This document shows positions 1 to 6,758 of a stretch of DNA of 13,292 bases, piece after piece. The stretch comes from Clostridia bacterium. Lineage in GTDB: Bacteria; Bacillota; Clostridia; Monoglobales; Monoglobaceae. The stretch covers positions 1 through 13,292 of the forward strand of contig JAGALN010000064.1 in NCBI GenBank assembly GCA_017625185.1. The letters run 5' to 3'. A program made the translations under genes and the position numbers. The notes under the pieces are model-generated. The model was not told where the DNA came from and did not search any database. It saw only the letters and a program-made list of their open reading frames with translations. Numbering within the stretch: the stretch's first letter is position 1; each line of letters starts with the position of its first letter.

Positions 1-1
1 T

Positions 2-124
<123 letters not shown>

Positions 125-133
125 GAATCGTGA

Positions 134-159
134 TTCCGTATGGATTCACTGTAGGGGAC
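134..159 (+). repeat. 26-bp direct repeat, copy 1
   Basis: These 26 bases, from TTCCGTATGG to TAGGGGAC, are repeated exactly at 1923-1948. The two copies bracket the secreted-protein gene and each leads into a GTAGGGG hairpin unit, so they are probably extended members of the intergenic repeat family. Confidence 0.9.
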
Positions 160-176
160 GATGCCCACATCTTCCC
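151..176 (+). repeat. Intergenic GTAGGGG hairpin unit 1
   Basis: GTAGGGG is followed by an inverted repeat: GGGACGATG (155-163) faces CATCTTCCC (168-176) across a CCCA loop, with one mismatch. It lies between serS and the secreted-protein gene, about 7 bases before the latter's ribosome binding site. It could act as a weak 3' end for serS or an mRNA-stabilising structure. Confidence 0.7.
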
Positions 177-194
177 TTAAAAAGGAGTGTAATT

Positions 195-1910
195 ATGTTA
201 AAAAAACTTTCTATTTTACTGGGAATCTTCCTGATTCTGGTATCCGGTGCGGTATCGGCAGAGGAGGTTTCTAATCTGAAGATGAATGACACCGGTATGG
301 TTTATTCTTCCTCGGCAGAAGAGGAAGAAGTAATGCTGGTAAGTACCCTGGCTCCCCTTTCCACACCCACCGGTCTTACCTGGAATGTGACAGAGGATGG
401 AGAGCCTTTTCAAGGGCGTATGTGTTGGAATGTAGTCCCCAACTGCGAGGGTTCCTATTTTATTTCCGTTTACCGGAACGGGGTAGAGGTTTTTCATACC
501 AATTGGAGTGGATTATATGATCATAACGGAATCGGCAAGGTTTCGGTAGAGTCCATTTCTCACAGTATTTTTAACCAATCGGGAGATTACACCTTTTCCA
601 TTCAGGCACAGGGGGACGGAATAACCTATGAAAACAGTGCGGTTGCCACCAGTCCTGTTTATCACTTTGAATGTCCCTCTTCCAAACTTCAGACTCCTGT
701 TATTTCCTCCTTCAACAACGGAATTCTTGTCCATTCAGCGGTAAAAAATGCCAGCGGTTACAGATATATCCTTTACGATCAAAACAAAAACGAAGTAGGA
801 TGGACCTGCTTTGTGTGGAATTCTCCTATGGATAATTATGGGGAACCTATCTATGAGGATCTGGGTTGGTATATGAAGGATATTTGTTCTTGGAACAACT
901 TTGATGATATTACCGGTTTTTATGTAAAGGTTGCTGCTATGACCTATAATATTGAACTTTATCAGAACAGCAACGATTCTTCCTTTAGTCCCCTTTATCA
1001 CTTCTCCCTTTCTGATTTTGGAGGAGATGAACCCTCCTTTGTGGATGATATTTTAGGGGATGTTGATGCGGGTTATGCCACCGCAACCGAGGCTTTGGAT
1101 GCTATTCTTGAGGAAATGGTAAATCAGGATATTACCAATCTGGATATGGCACTGAATATGACAAACAACGAATCTTTGGTGGATTCCATCAGCCGGTTGG
1201 AAGACCTGTACTGCCAGGAAAACAATACCTCCGTTAACATATCCAATAACCCGGAAGACACGGAATATCTGGAAGAACGCGGTATCAATGCGGATCATAT
1301 TTCGGTAATCGGTGCTGCCCTCAATGGTATCGGCGGACAGGATGTGGATATCAACTTCTCAAAAGCAGATGATTCCTTATCTCAGGACTCCTTGTTCTAC
1401 AAAAACTCCGTTGCTGTCAATATTGATATTGATGGTGTTCATGATTCTAAAAATCTGGATATTCCCATTCAGATTACCATGCCGGCACCTGCAGGAGTTC
1501 TGCCGGATCGGATGGTGATTCTTCACTACCATGTAGATGGTTCCATAGAAACCATTCATCCCGGCTTGTTCTATGAGGATGAGACCCCTTATTTGAAGTT
1601 TGTCCTCACTAGTTTTTCACCCTTTGTTTTCTGTAACGAGGTTCCGCCCTTTGCGTATGATTCTTCTTCCAATCAGGTGATCGTAACCTCCGAGGTTGGT
1701 GTAACAGAGGGAACTTTATTGGTAGGTGCTTACCAAAACGGTATTTTGATTGATTTTGAATCTGTTTCTACTACCATTACAGCAAACACTTCCACACCGG
1801 TATCTCTTACCAACTTTGATTCCACCGGTGCAGATGAAATCCGTTATTTCGTTTGGGATGACCCTTCCGTCTTAAAGCCTTTGCTGAACTCCTACAGTGA
1901 GAAACTGTAA
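195..1910 (+). CDS. Secreted FN3-like multidomain protein, function unknown
   Basis: A 571-residue exported protein; I recognise no named family for the whole. The ATG at 195 is chosen because AAAGGAG lies just upstream and the product then opens with a textbook signal peptide: MLKK, a hydrophobic core of about 15 residues, and VSA/EE as the likely cleavage site near residue 22. A longer in-frame start at 93 would overlap serS and hide the signal. Residues about 56-160 and 165-272 look like two related fibronectin-III-type beta domains, each ending in a similar SPxYHF phrase. Residues 280-350 are acidic and helical. Residues about 390-480 resemble the ZU5-like beta domain common in clostridial surface proteins, ending with LTSFSPFVFC. 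The last 75 residues (VTEGTLLVGAYQNG...YFVWDD..LKPL) match a small C-terminal domain common on Firmicutes extracellular proteins. There is no LPXTG motif, membrane anchor, S-layer homology repeat or catalytic motif, so it is probably released or non-covalently bound. Adhesion or matrix binding is a guess. Confidence 0.8.
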   Translation: MLKKLSILLGIFLILVSGAVSAEEVSNLKMNDTGMVYSSSAEEEEVMLVSTLAPLSTPTGLTWNVTEDGEPFQGRMCWNVVPNCEGSYFISVYRNGVEVFHTNWSGLYDHNGIGKVSVESISHSIFNQSGDYTFSIQAQGDGITYENSAVATSPVYHFECPSSKLQTPVISSFNNGILVHSAVKNASGYRYILYDQNKNEVGWTCFVWNSPMDNYGEPIYEDLGWYMKDICSWNNFDDITGFYVKVAAMTYNIELYQNSNDSSFSPLYHFSLSDFGGDEPSFVDDILGDVDAGYATATEALDAILEEMVNQDITNLDMALNMTNNESLVDSISRLEDLYCQENNTSVNISNNPEDTEYLEERGINADHISVIGAALNGIGGQDVDINFSKADDSLSQDSLFYKNSVAVNIDIDGVHDSKNLDIPIQITMPAPAGVLPDRMVILHYHVDGSIETIHPGLFYEDETPYLKFVLTSFSPFVFCNEVPPFAYDSSSNQVIVTSEVGVTEGTLLVGAYQNGILIDFESVSTTITANTSTPVSLTNFDSTGADEIRYFVWDDPSVLKPLLNSYSEKL

Positions 1911-1922
1911 TATAAATATTAT

Positions 1923-1948
1923 TTCCGTATGGATTCACTGTAGGGGAC
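1923..1948 (+). repeat. 26-bp direct repeat, copy 2
   Basis: This is an exact copy of 134-159, placed 12 bases after the stop codon of the secreted-protein gene. The interval from copy to copy is about 1.79 kb and contains that gene only. Confidence 0.9.
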
Positions 1949-1968
1949 TTTCATGAACGGTCCTTTTT
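1939..1968 (+). repeat. Intergenic hairpin unit 2 with T-run
   Basis: TGTAGGGGAC is followed by a TTCATGAA centre and GGTCC, so GGAC pairs with GTCC. Five T residues (1964-1968) follow at once, so this unit could work as a weak intrinsic terminator for the secreted-protein gene. Confidence 0.6.
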
Positions 1969-1996
1969 CCAAACGATAATTCATACGGATAACATC

Positions 1997-2022
1997 GTAG
2001 GAAACGACCTATGTGTCGTTCC
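1997..2022 (+). repeat. Intergenic hairpin unit 3
   Basis: GTAGGA is followed by AACGAC (2003-2008) facing GTCGTT (2015-2020) across six bases. The arms are unlike those of unit 2 yet still complementary. It lies about 45 bases before the putP ribosome binding site. Confidence 0.6.
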
Positions 2023-2080
2023 TCAAATTCATTCAAATATGATAAATAATATAAATTTTTATACATAAGGAGAAACAATT

Positions 2081-3616
2081 ATGGCAGAATTATCAGCATT
2101 TATACTTTACTTTGTGGCAATGCTCGGCATTGGACTTTACTTTTTCATGAAATCCAAAGCTACCACAGAGAAAGATTACTTTTTAGGTGGCAGAAAGCTG
2201 GGTCCTTGGGTGACCGCTATGAGTGCCCAGGCATCCGATATGAGTGCATGGCTCCTGATGGGCCTGCCCGGCAGTATTTTAGCTTTCGGCTTTGGTCAGG
2301 CGTGGATTGGAATTGGTCTTGCCATCGGTACCGCTCTAAACTGGATTATCGTGGCAAAACGTCTTAGAAAATTTTCAAAAGCAGCAGGGGATTCCTTTAC
2401 CCTGCCCCAGTATTTGTCCAACCGTTTTGCATCCAAGAGTCATCTTTTAAGCTTAATTTGTGCGGTGGTATTTTTGGTTTGCTTTACCATCTATGTAGCC
2501 TCTGCATTCGTGGCAGGTGCTGACGTTTTCACCACCTTGATTCCTGCCCTTCCGAGAGCAACCGCAATGATTATCTTTGCAGCTATCGTGGTAATTTATA
2601 CCTTCCTGGGCGGTTTTAATGCCGTTTGCTGGACCGACTTTTTCCAGGGCCTTCTCATGTTGGCAGCACTTTTGATTGTTCCCATTGTGATTGGATTTAC
2701 CAGAACTTTAGAGCCGGCGGCACTTGCCACCGTTTATCAAGGTCCAAGCGGAGAAAAATTCGAATTTGTGGCAAACTTCTTCAATGCAAGCTGGAAGGAT
2801 ATCTTATCCGGTCTTGGCTGGGGTATTGGATACTTTGGTATGCCTCACATTATTGTGAGATTTATGTCCATCGAAAAACCCTCTATGGTGAAAAAATCCG
2901 CAACAGTTGCCATTATCTGGGTAATTCTCTCTCTGGCGGCAACCATTGTCATTGCTTACCTTGGCAGAATGTTTGTTTATAACAACGGAACAGACCTTTC
3001 TGCAGTGTTACTTGCAGAGGGAAAGCAGTCCTTAATCTTTGTAGAACTCGCCCGTGAAGTATTCCCCGGATTCATTGCAGGACTTCTGCTGGCTGCCATC
3101 ATTGCAGCCTCCATGTCCACGGCAGATTCCCAGCTTTTAGTGGCAGCATCTTCCTTTGCAAGCGACTTGTATAAGCCTATGATTCGGAAGGACGCCTCCA
3201 ATAAAGAAATGCTCTGGGTCAGCCGACTTGTGGTTCTTGCTATTGCTATCATTGCATTCTTTATCGCAAGCAGTAAGGGCAAGGCAGCTCAGGCTATTAT
3301 GGATCTGGTATCCAACGCATGGGGTATCTTCGGTGCCGCATTCGGTCCCGCTGTTTTATTGTCTCTTTTCTGGAAGAGATTTACCTATAAGGGTGCCGTT
3401 GCCGGTATTATTACAGGTGCCTTGGTGGATATGCTCTGGCTCTGGCTCCCGGTAGCAGGTTCAACTCTGACTGCAAGCACCGGAATTTACGAAATCATCC
3501 CCGGCTTTATCATCGGTGCCATTGCTGCAGTTGCAGTAACTCTGCTGGATAAGAAACCCTCCAAAGAGGTAGAGGAAATCTATGCAAAGGCAACCGATCA
3601 TTCCATCGACGACTAA
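2081..3616 (+). CDS. putP: Sodium:solute (proline-type) symporter PutP
   Basis: A 511-residue integral membrane protein of the sodium:solute symporter family (SSS, LeuT fold), normal length for PutP (about 500). It is expected to use the inward sodium gradient to take up proline. Visible family marks are the EKDYFLGGRKLGPW stretch (residues 30-43) after the first membrane helix, and SAQASDMSAWLLMGLPG (48-64). The Asp in that stretch (residue 53) corresponds to the sodium-site Asp55 of E. coli PutP. The IAASMSTADSQLLVAASS segment corresponds to the Ser340/Thr341 sodium-site region. About 12-13 hydrophobic helices are spread along the chain, with a charged tail. The ATG at 2081 has AAGGAG 8 bases upstream. 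It stands alone, flanked on both sides by hairpin repeats, with no proline catabolism genes nearby, so nutrition or osmoprotection are both possible. The exact substrate is inferred; related SSS members carry other solutes. Confidence 0.9.
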   Translation: MAELSAFILYFVAMLGIGLYFFMKSKATTEKDYFLGGRKLGPWVTAMSAQASDMSAWLLMGLPGSILAFGFGQAWIGIGLAIGTALNWIIVAKRLRKFSKAAGDSFTLPQYLSNRFASKSHLLSLICAVVFLVCFTIYVASAFVAGADVFTTLIPALPRATAMIIFAAIVVIYTFLGGFNAVCWTDFFQGLLMLAALLIVPIVIGFTRTLEPAALATVYQGPSGEKFEFVANFFNASWKDILSGLGWGIGYFGMPHIIVRFMSIEKPSMVKKSATVAIIWVILSLAATIVIAYLGRMFVYNNGTDLSAVLLAEGKQSLIFVELAREVFPGFIAGLLLAAIIAASMSTADSQLLVAASSFASDLYKPMIRKDASNKEMLWVSRLVVLAIAIIAFFIASSKGKAAQAIMDLVSNAWGIFGAAFGPAVLLSLFWKRFTYKGAVAGIITGALVDMLWLWLPVAGSTLTASTGIYEIIPGFIIGAIAAVAVTLLDKKPSKEVEEIYAKATDHSIDD

Positions 3617-3646
3617 ATAGAATCCATTGCGATACGCAATACCACC

Positions 3647-3670
3647 GGGGAGGGTTTATACACCCTCCCC
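3647..3670. repeat. Intergenic hairpin unit 4 (after putP)
   Basis: GGGGAGGGT (3647-3655) and ACCCTCCCC (3662-3670) are perfect 9-base arms around a 6-base loop, followed by TACGAG. There is no T-run, so this is not a classic intrinsic terminator. It lies about 30 bases after the putP stop and may mark its 3' end. Confidence 0.7.
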
Positions 3671-3695
3671 TACGAGATTTATTTACCGGAAATCA

Positions 3696-3729
3696 TTGTA
3701 GGGACCTTCAAGGACGCCGGTCCCTACAA
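3696..3729. repeat. Intergenic hairpin unit 5 (before pfp)
   Basis: TTGTAGGGACC (3696-3706) faces GGTCCCTACAA (3719-3729), perfect 11-base arms around 12 bases. Both ends carry the GTAGG/CCTAC signature, making this the clearest full palindromic unit in the left half. Confidence 0.75.
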
Positions 3730-3868
3730 ATTACTTAATTGCAAAATTCGTTAGCAAATTGAAAATATTTTGCAAGTCAGCCGTGTCCTTCTTTTACATG
3801 ACTTTCTTGACGAGCCAATGCTACAAGCAAAGATTTCTTAATTTAAAAGCACAATTGGAGAAAATATT

Positions 3869-5095
3869 ATGAAAAATATTATTGTAGGCCAATCCGGAGG
3901 TCCCACCGCAGTTATCAATAGCAGTTTAGCGGGCGTTTTTGCCGCTGCAAGGGACAAAAAGATTCAAAATATATATGGAATGGTAAACGGTATTGACGGT
4001 CTTTTAAAGGGTAATTTTATTGATTTAAAAGACTATCTTAAAACCAAAGAGGATATTGCATTATTAAAAAGAACTCCCTCTGCTATTTTAGGAAGCTGCC
4101 GTTTTAAATTACCAGATATGGAAAAGGGCAGAGAAACCTACGAAAAGCTCTTTCAAATCCTTAATGAGTTAGAAATAGGATATTTCATCTATATTGGCGG
4201 AAACGACTCCATGGACACCATTTTAAAGCTCTCACGGTATGCAGAGAGTATTGGAAGTAATATTCGATTTATAGGTGTTCCAAAAACCATTGATAATGAT
4301 TTAGCAGAAACCGACCATACGCCCGGCTACGGCAGTGCGGCAAAGTATGTGGCAGCATCCTTGAAAGAAATCATCCGGGACAGCAATGTCTATGATATGA
4401 AATCGGTTACCGTGGTGGAAATCATGGGAAGAAACGCCGGATGGCTCACCGCTGCGGCAGGGCTTGCAAAGGATGAGGACTGTCCCGGTCCTGATTTGAT
4501 TTACCTCCCGGAGCGGACCTTTGAACAGGAAGAATTTTTAAAGGATGTGGATCATCTCTTAAAAGAAAAAAATACCGTTGTCGTGGCAGTTTCGGAATCA
4601 TTAAAGGATAAAAACGGTGTCTATCTCTGTGATGCCATGATAAAGAATGCAAAAGAAGATTCCTTCGGCCATAAAATTCTCTCCGGAACCGCCCTTGCAG
4701 TATCAGAGCTGGTGACCACAAAATTAAATGTGAAATCCAGAGGTATTATTTTTAATACCTTGCAGCGTTGTGCCACCCATCTAGCATCCCTAACCGATAG
4801 CAATGAGGCATTCCTTGCCGGAGAAGAAGCGGTCAAAGCGGCAGTATCCGGCGAAACAGGAAAGATGGTTATTTTAAGAAGAATGAAAGAAAATACCTAT
4901 ATTATGGTTCCGGAGCTCTTTGCGATTGAAAAGGTTGCCAACGAAGAAAAAACCGTTCCCGATGAATACATCAATTCATCCGGGAACGGCGTAACAGAGG
5001 CATTTTTAGAGTATGCAAGACCCTTAATTCAGGGAGAATTGAATCCTATTATGGAAAACGGTTTACCAAAACATTTTGTGATAAAAAAATCATAA
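3869..5095 (+). CDS. pfp: 6-phosphofructokinase, PPi-dependent type
   Basis: A 408-residue phosphofructokinase that converts fructose 6-phosphate to fructose 1,6-bisphosphate. Landmarks are GQSGGPTAVIN (7-17), GGNDS (110-114), PKTIDND (138-144, with Asp142 the expected catalytic base) and EIMGRNAGW (184-192). Two positions argue for pyrophosphate as phosphoryl donor. Asp113 stands where ATP-PFK of E. coli has Gly104, and Lys139 stands where it has Gly124; both are the known PPi-type replacements. Residue 112 is Asn where E. coli has Asp103. The chain is longer than ATP-type bacterial PFK (about 320) and fits the PPi-type group. PPi enzymes are reversible, so it could also serve gluconeogenesis. 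The ATG follows TTGGAG at usual spacing. The 250-base upstream region holds two hairpin repeats and an inverted repeat, but I see no convincing promoter. It is closed by the terminator shared with hup. Confidence 0.9.
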   Translation: MKNIIVGQSGGPTAVINSSLAGVFAAARDKKIQNIYGMVNGIDGLLKGNFIDLKDYLKTKEDIALLKRTPSAILGSCRFKLPDMEKGRETYEKLFQILNELEIGYFIYIGGNDSMDTILKLSRYAESIGSNIRFIGVPKTIDNDLAETDHTPGYGSAAKYVAASLKEIIRDSNVYDMKSVTVVEIMGRNAGWLTAAAGLAKDEDCPGPDLIYLPERTFEQEEFLKDVDHLLKEKNTVVVAVSESLKDKNGVYLCDAMIKNAKEDSFGHKILSGTALAVSELVTTKLNVKSRGIIFNTLQRCATHLASLTDSNEAFLAGEEAVKAAVSGETGKMVILRRMKENTYIMVPELFAIEKVANEEKTVPDEYINSSGNGVTEAFLEYARPLIQGELNPIMENGLPKHFVIKKS

Positions 5096-5097
5096 AT

Positions 5098-5125
5098 TGT
5101 AGGGGCCGGCGTTCTCGCCGTCCCG
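5098..5125. repeat. Intergenic hairpin unit 6
   Basis: TGTAGGGGC is followed by CGGCG facing CGCCG across TTCT, then TCCC. It starts three bases after the pfp stop codon. It matches the repeat family's layout with a more GC-rich centre. Confidence 0.6.
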
Positions 5126-5171
5126 CCGTGTTTTTAAAATGAAAAACGGAAAGTTTTTAAACATCCACCCA

Positions 5172-5206
5172 AAAAAAATAGCCTCCTGATAGGAGGCTAT
5201 TTTTTA
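5172..5206. terminator. Bidirectional intrinsic terminator between pfp and hup
   Basis: AATAGCCTCCT and AGGAGGCTATT pair perfectly around a GAT loop, with an A-run before and a T-run after. The structure ends transcripts from both sides: hup (stop at 5214, minus strand) and pfp (plus strand). It is the strongest terminator of the window. Confidence 0.92.
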
Positions 5207-5213
5207 AAGGCTC

Positions 5214-5489
5214 TTATTTATTAACCAGTTCTTTTAAGCTGCTGCCAGCCTTGAAGGTAGGAACCTTAGCAGCTGCAATCTTCATCTCAGCACCGGTCTG
5301 AGGATTTCTGCCAGTTCTAGCTTCTCTGGTTCTAACTTCGAATCTGCCGAAACCTACCAGCTGAACCTTATCGCCAGCCTTCAGAGCATCTTCAACTGCA
5401 CCGATAAATGCAGCCAGAGCTGCCTCTGCGTCCTTCTTGGACAGGTTTGCTTTTTCAGCCATAGCGGCTACTAATTCTTGCTTGTTCAT
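5214..5489 (-). CDS. hup: HU-family nucleoid DNA-binding protein
   Basis: A 91-residue histone-like protein of the HU/IHF family, which dimerises and bends DNA without strict sequence preference, compacting the nucleoid. The start is the ATG at 5489: AAAGGAG lies 8 bases upstream, and [14 protein letters not shown] is the usual HU N-terminus; a longer frame adds 17 unlikely residues. The helical N-terminal half is followed by the VGFGRFEVR turn (45-53) and the beta arm with GRNPQTG (60-66). Pro63 in that arm is the residue that inserts between DNA bases. The C-terminal [19 protein letters not shown] is typical. It is transcribed alone, away from the AT-rich region that also precedes the acyltransferase gene, and ends at a strong terminator. 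I saw no convincing promoter in the very AT-rich upstream sequence. HU stimulates origin opening by DnaA in other bacteria, which is relevant given the DnaA-like sites nearby. Confidence 0.96.
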   Translation of the reverse strand: MNKQELVAAMAEKANLSKKDAEAALAAFIGAVEDALKAGDKVQLVGFGRFEVRTREARTGRNPQTGAEMKIAAAKVPTFKAGSSLKELVNK

Positions 5490-5746
5490 TGTAACAATCT
5501 CCTTTATAATTGGATAAAAAAATAATTTTATTAATTTCATTTTACTATAAAAGATTTAAAAATGCTAGTTGTTTTTAAAAATTGTTTAAACTTTGTAGAT
5601 TTGCACAATTTTCGATAAACATAGAAATTGATTTCCTTTAATTTTTGTAAATTTTTTATAAATAAAGGAAGAAAAAGAAAAAATAAAACAGAAAAAGCAA
5701 GAATCAAAGCAGGGACGAAATGGCACGGTGGCAAAGAAAGTTTTTA
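5490..5746. other. AT-rich hup upstream region without a gene
   Basis: This stretch is strongly AT-rich, with many A/T runs and a purine-rich tract (about 5660-5715). It must hold the hup promoter on the minus strand, but I find no -35/-10 pair good enough to name. No member of the intergenic hairpin family occurs here, unlike most other gaps in the window. Confidence 0.6.
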
Positions 5747-5775
5747 TTGTATAAATATATATTATATATTATAAT
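5747..5775 (+). promoter_or_regulatory. Candidate sigma-A promoter within AT tract
   Basis: TATAAT at 5770-5775 lies 17 bases after TTGTAT at 5747-5752. The -10 is perfect and the -35 is weak (three of six). If used, the acyltransferase/PAP2 transcript would have a leader of roughly 230 bases running through the DnaA-box cluster. The same alternating AT sequence could instead serve as a DNA unwinding element. Confidence 0.4.
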
Positions 5776-5799
5776 AGTTGCTGTGGCTGTTGTTGGGGC

Positions 5800-5962
5800 T
5801 GTGGAAATTGTTGAAAAGGGGAACGGTGCCAGATAGGACAAGGGTTTGAGCCTGCTGAAAAAGCTATGGAAAACTTGTCCGGGAATCCACAGTTTCAACA
5901 GGTGAAATGACACTTTTAAAAAGGGAGATTGTTATCCCCATTTTCTCCACATTGTATCCCCA
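5800..5962. other. Cluster of DnaA-box-like 9-mers (origin-like)
   Basis: Several 9-mers resemble the DnaA box TTATCCACA. On the plus strand are GAATCCACA (5883-5891, 7 of 9), TTATCCCCA (5932-5940, 8 of 9), TTCTCCACA (5943-5951, 8 of 9) and GTATCCCCA (5954-5962, 7 of 9). On the minus strand are ATTTCCACA (5800-5808, 7 of 9) and TTTTCCATA (5865-5873, 7 of 9). An AT tract (5741-5776) lies on one side. No site is a perfect consensus box, dnaA is not adjacent, and gene directions do not diverge from here. It may be an origin element, a DnaA reservoir, or coincidence. Confidence 0.4.
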
Positions 5963-6011
5963 GGGAAAGTGGGGAATGGTGATATTATTTTTATTGGAAA
6001 AGGAGAAAAAT

Positions 6012-6749
6012 ATGAAAGCATCAAAACTCTTTCTTTTCATCAAAAAAATATTATATGTTTTCTATCCTAAAATGGAGGTAGAGGGAAAAAATCATCTTCC
6101 GCAAGAACCTTGTATTTTAGTTGGAAATCATGCCCAGATTCACGGACCTATTGCCTGCGAGCTGTATCTTCCCGATACCTTTACCACCTGGTGTGCCGGG
6201 CAGATGATGAACCTCAAAGAGGTACCAGATTATGCTTTTCAGGATTTTTGGGCAAAGAAACCGGAAATAAGCCATTGTTTTTATAGAATTCTCTCCTATT
6301 TGATTGCACCTCTTTCGGTGGTTTTATTCAACAATGCAAGAACGGTTCCGGTCTATCGGGACAACAGAATTTTATCCACCTTTAAAGAATCCATCCGTCA
6401 ATTGGAAAGGGGAAGAAGTATTGTTATTTTTCCCGAATATGATAAAGCTTATAACCATATCATCTATGATTTTCAGGAACGTTTTATTGATTTGGCAAAG
6501 ATTTATTATAAAAAAACCGGGAAGGAAATCAAGTTTGTTCCTCTATACATAACACCACGTCTTAAAAAGATGGTTTTAGGCGAGCCGGTTTCCTTTGACA
6601 GTCAGGCAGAAATTGAGGGAGAAAGAAAAAGAATCCGAGCAGAACTGATGAAAAAAATTACATTTCTTGGAGAAAAACTTCCCTGCCATACTGTGATTCC
6701 TTATCGGAATATCCGGAAGAAGGACTATCCAAAAAATCGGGGAGAATAA
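6012..6749 (+). CDS. Divergent PlsC-like lysophospholipid acyltransferase family protein
   Basis: A 245-residue protein of the PlsC/LPLAT fold, which transfers acyl chains to lysophospholipids or related acceptors at the membrane. The ATG at 6012 is preferred over an in-frame ATG at 5907: AGGAG lies 6 bases before it, and the longer form would translate the DnaA-box-like region. Visible blocks are CILVGNHAQIHGPIACELY (34-52) as motif I, NNARTVPVYRDN (107-118) as motif II, SIVIFPEYDKAYN (136-148) replacing the FPEGTRS of motif III, and FVPLYITPR (175-183) as motif IV. The usual H-x4-D catalytic pair is altered: His40 is followed by Gly45 where Asp is expected, with a second His at 44. Either the family uses another residue or the activity differs. 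It is 9 bases from the PAP2 gene and surely co-transcribed. The fold call is firm; the reaction is not. Confidence 0.75.
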   Translation: MKASKLFLFIKKILYVFYPKMEVEGKNHLPQEPCILVGNHAQIHGPIACELYLPDTFTTWCAGQMMNLKEVPDYAFQDFWAKKPEISHCFYRILSYLIAPLSVVLFNNARTVPVYRDNRILSTFKESIRQLERGRSIVIFPEYDKAYNHIIYDFQERFIDLAKIYYKKTGKEIKFVPLYITPRLKKMVLGEPVSFDSQAEIEGERKRIRAELMKKITFLGEKLPCHTVIPYRNIRKKDYPKNRGE

Positions 6750-6758
6750 GGAAAAAAC

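Noticed and set aside
5890-5907. parS-like partial palindrome (GTTTCAACAGGTGAAA)
   Set aside because: The centre is not the CACGTG of parS and the arms do not align; it fits the origin-like context better than a ParB site.
5907-6011. Longer start for the PlsC-like protein
   Set aside because: The ATG at 5907 has no ribosome binding site, the added residues match no PlsC family sequence, and the segment is the DnaA-box-like region; AGGAG precedes the ATG at 6012.
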